Origin: Polaribacter sp.
Lineage (GTDB): Bacteria; Bacteroidota; Bacteroidia; Flavobacteriales; Flavobacteriaceae
Length of the DNA: 7,549 bases
Assembly: GCA_030731695.1 (NCBI GenBank)
Contig: JANQTK010000038.1
Location: 1 to 7,549 of the forward strand
Reading direction: 5' to 3'
Positions 5,599-7,549 of this stretch are shown piece by piece. Both the position numbers and the translations under genes were made by a program. The notes under the pieces were generated by a model. The model saw nothing but the letters and a program-made list of their open reading frames with translations. It was not told where the DNA came from and did not search any database. Numbering within the stretch: position 1 is the stretch's first letter; the number at the start of each line of letters is the position of its first letter.

Positions 5599-6288
5599 AT
5601 GAGAATAATGGAAAAAAATTTCGAAACGAGTTTTACTGGTTGGTCATTTATTTTAGCGGCTGTTCTGCTTTGGTTTGGTTGGGCTTTATCTCCTCATCAT
5701 ATTGGAGAATACATAGTAGCTTCTGATTTTACAAAAATTGGTGAAAGTGTTTGGTACTGGATTTGGATGTATCGTATTCATATTTTTGGATGGGTTACTA
5801 TGGGAATTTCAATGTTTGCCTTACTATCTTTAACTTCAGGTATACCTTATAGGGTCGTAGTTTTACCAGGAATAGGAATGGTCATTGTAGGTACTTTTAC
5901 TTTAGCAATTGCCAATGCTTTTTATTATAATTTTGGTGCTTGGGGTGTTGGAAAAACAGCAGGACTTACTTCAGATGAAATCACTGTTTTTATGGATAGT
6001 ATCTTATCAACCAATCAGTATGTAACGTGTTTTTTACGTTTTGGTAGAATTTTCTCGGGAGTAGGATTGGTATTATTAGGCTATGCTTTTATCAAATGGA
6101 AACTACTAAGCAATTGGTTAGGATGGTTTACAATGATATTAGGATTTGTAGCAATGGGAATCATTTTATCAATTCCTGATAATTTTGAAATTTACAAACC
6201 AGTTTTTCATATCAAAGTATTGTGGTTATTAGCTATGGGCGGATCTTTATTAACTCAAGGAATTCATTTGCCTAACGTAAAAAAGTAA
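5599..6288 (+). CDS. Unrecognised six-helix integral membrane protein, divergent from the sulfite operon
   Basis: I do not recognise the family of this 229-residue protein. Predicted membrane helices lie at about 15-31, 60-79, 85-108, 149-167, 172-191 and 205-222. An aromatic-rich loop (VWYWIWMYR, 51-59) precedes helix 2, and a longer loop (about 109-148) carries TSDEITVFMDS. Histidines at 33, 34, 61, 204 and 223 lie near helix ends and could bind heme or metal, but no named motif is present. The ATG at 5599 or the one at 5608 could be the start; the difference is three residues. The gene shares its upstream region, including the inverted repeat at 5525-5544, with the sulfite operon and ends at a strong terminator, so it is a single-gene transcript. 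A role in sulfite or sulfate transport or in electron transfer is a guess from position only. Confidence 0.8.
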   Translation: MRIMEKNFETSFTGWSFILAAVLLWFGWALSPHHIGEYIVASDFTKIGESVWYWIWMYRIHIFGWVTMGISMFALLSLTSGIPYRVVVLPGIGMVIVGTFTLAIANAFYYNFGAWGVGKTAGLTSDEITVFMDSILSTNQYVTCFLRFGRIFSGVGLVLLGYAFIKWKLLSNWLGWFTMILGFVAMGIILSIPDNFEIYKPVFHIKVLWLLAMGGSLLTQGIHLPNVKK

Positions 6289-6303
6289 GAGATAAAATCA
6301 ATC

Positions 6304-6344
6304 AAAAAAGGCAACAAGAATCTACATTCTTGTTGCCTTTTTTT
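6304..6344. terminator. Strong bidirectional intrinsic terminator
   Basis: An 18-bp perfect inverted repeat closes on a 4-nt loop (CTAC). The core is GGCAACAAGAAT paired with ATTCTTGTTGCC, flanked by six A on the left and seven T on the right. It therefore works in both directions and serves the two convergent genes that end at 6288 (plus) and 6377 (minus). Confidence 0.92.
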
Positions 6345-6376
6345 ACTAATATACCATAATTCGTAATTATTTCATA

Positions 6377-7549
6377 TTACATATTTCTGCGATATTGTCC
6401 CCCAACTGTAAACAACGCTTCTGTAATTTGTCCTAAAGAACACACTTTGGTTGCCTCCATTAATTTATCAAATAAATTATCATTTTGAATGGCAGCCTCT
6501 TGTAAAATGGCAAGTTGTTCGTTTACTTTATTCGGATTTACCTTGTTCAATAACTCTTTGGTTTGTATCTGAAATTGTTTTTCTTCTTCTGTTGCACGGA
6601 TCACTTCTGCAGGTTGCACAGTTGGTGAACCCTTAGAGCTTAAAAAGGTATTTACTCCGATAATTGGGAAATCGCCATTGTGTTTCAAGGTTTCGTAATA
6701 CAAACTTTCTTCCTGAATTTTTGAACGTTGATACATGGTTTCCATGGCACCTAAAACACCTCCGCGTTCTGTAATTCTGTCAAATTCTTCCAGTACTGCT
6801 TTTTCAACTAAATCCGTCAATTCTTCAATAATAAAAGCTCCTTGTATAGGGTTTTCGTTTTTAGCCAAACCAAGTTCTTTATTGATAATCAGCTGAATAG
6901 CCATAGCTCTTCGTACAGATTCTTCTGTTGGAGTGGTAATGGCTTCATCATACGCGTTTGTATGTAAAGAATTACAATTGTCGTAAATGGCATATAATGC
7001 TTGTAAAGTAGTTCTAATATCATTAAAATCAATCTCTTGTGCGTGCAAAGAACGACCCGAAGTTTGAATGTGGTATTTTAACATTTGCGCTCTTTCATTA
7101 GCGCCATATTTATTTTTGAGGGCTTTTGCCCAAATTTTCCGAGCTACTCTTCCAATGACTGCATATTCAGGATCAATTCCGTTTGAAAAGAAAAACGATA
7201 AATTTGGTCCAAAATCATTGATATTCATTCCTCTGGATAAATAATATTCAACGTATGTAAATCCATTTGACAATGTCAATGCCAATTGTGTAATAGGATT
7301 GGCACCAGCTTCCGCAATATGATAGCCAGAAATGGAAACCGAATAAAAGTTACGCACTTGTTTTTCGATAAAATATTCTTGTACATCACCCATCAATCTC
7401 AGCGCGAATTCCGTAGAAAAAATACAGGTGTTTTGTGCTTGATCTTCTTTTAAAATATCGGCTTGTACAGTTCCTCTAACTTGTGCTAATGTATCTTTTT
7501 TTATTTGTTGATACACCTCTGATGGCAACACCAAATCTCCAGTGATTCC
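6377..7549 (-). CDS. icmF: Isobutyryl-CoA mutase, C-terminal catalytic part (IcmF-type, truncated by window edge)
   Basis: The 390 visible residues are the C-terminal part of the adenosylcobalamin-dependent acyl-CoA mutase barrel. The frame stays open to the right edge, so no start is visible; a TTG at 7534 is internal. Family landmarks are G-T-V-Q-A-D-I-L-K-E, SISGYHIAEAGA (His77 of the fragment matches the catalytic His244 of methylmalonyl-CoA mutase), HIQTSGRSLHAQEIDFND and SLHTNAYDEA, ending GGQYRRNM. At the position of mutase Arg207, which grips the carboxylate of methylmalonyl-CoA, this protein has Gln (QNT, codon at 7435-7433), as in isobutyryl-CoA mutases. IcmF proteins fuse a B12 domain and a G-protein chaperone domain in front of this barrel; those would lie beyond the window. 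The reaction interconverts isobutyryl-CoA and n-butyryl-CoA (branched and straight acyl chains). It ends convergently at the shared terminator. Confidence 0.85.
   Translation of the reverse strand, partial: GITGDLVLPSEVYQQIKKDTLAQVRGTVQADILKEDQAQNTCIFSTEFALRLMGDVQEYFIEKQVRNFYSVSISGYHIAEAGANPITQLALTLSNGFTYVEYYLSRGMNINDFGPNLSFFFSNGIDPEYAVIGRVARKIWAKALKNKYGANERAQMLKYHIQTSGRSLHAQEIDFNDIRTTLQALYAIYDNCNSLHTNAYDEAITTPTEESVRRAMAIQLIINKELGLAKNENPIQGAFIIEELTDLVEKAVLEEFDRITERGGVLGAMETMYQRSKIQEESLYYETLKHNGDFPIIGVNTFLSSKGSPTVQPAEVIRATEEEKQFQIQTKELLNKVNPNKVNEQLAILQEAAIQNDNLFDKLMEATKVCSLGQITEALFTVGGQYRRNM

Noticed and set aside
6451..6636. Forward ORF of 61 codons
   Set aside because: Antisense to the acyl-CoA mutase gene; no independent support.
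7532..7534. TTG start for the acyl-CoA mutase
   Set aside because: The frame continues open to the window edge with family-like residues upstream (GITGD), so the codon is an internal leucine.

Overview
The window is AT-rich DNA that reads like a member of the Bacteroidota, most probably the class Flavobacteriia. The grounds are the A/T-biased codon use, start sites without strong Shine-Dalgarno sequences, TAnnTTTG-like -7 boxes, and a complement of proteins familiar from marine or freshwater flavobacteria. No tRNA, rRNA, CRISPR array or transposase was seen.

Layout. Positions 1-307 hold no convincing gene, only a small G-rich, hairpin-forming patch. Positions 308-932 (minus strand) are a compact toxin-antitoxin operon: a 75-aa antitoxin, a 97-aa ParE/RelE-type toxin, and a 38-aa ORF joined to the toxin by an ATGA overlap and ending inside a terminator-like hairpin. 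Positions 978-1868 (minus) encode an exported or membrane-anchored dienelactone-hydrolase-family protein.

The centre of the window (1986-5470, minus) is a tightly packed four-gene operon closed by a hairpin terminator at 1923-1959. In transcription order it encodes a Tat-exported molybdopterin sulfite dehydrogenase (SorA-like), a membrane-anchored monoheme cytochrome c (SorB-like role), a two-domain rhodanese lipoprotein, and an eight-histidine di-iron membrane hydroxylase of the sterol desaturase/fatty acid hydroxylase superfamily. The first three make a coherent periplasmic route: sulfur transfer that can release sulfite, oxidation of sulfite to sulfate, and transfer of electrons to cytochrome c. 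The hydroxylase is the unexpected member and may point to a lipid link.

Divergent from this operon, 5599-6288 (plus) encodes an unrecognised six-helix membrane protein. The 128-bp gap between them holds a perfect 8-bp inverted repeat, TATGTAAC-N4-GTTACATA, next to an AT-only palindrome. This looks like a shared operator, so the membrane protein is a candidate partner of the sulfite system.

A strong bidirectional terminator at 6304-6344 separates it from the convergent gene at 6377-7549 (minus). That gene is the C-terminal part of an isobutyryl-CoA mutase (IcmF-type) running off the right edge; a Gln in place of the methylmalonyl-CoA mutase substrate Arg supports this assignment.
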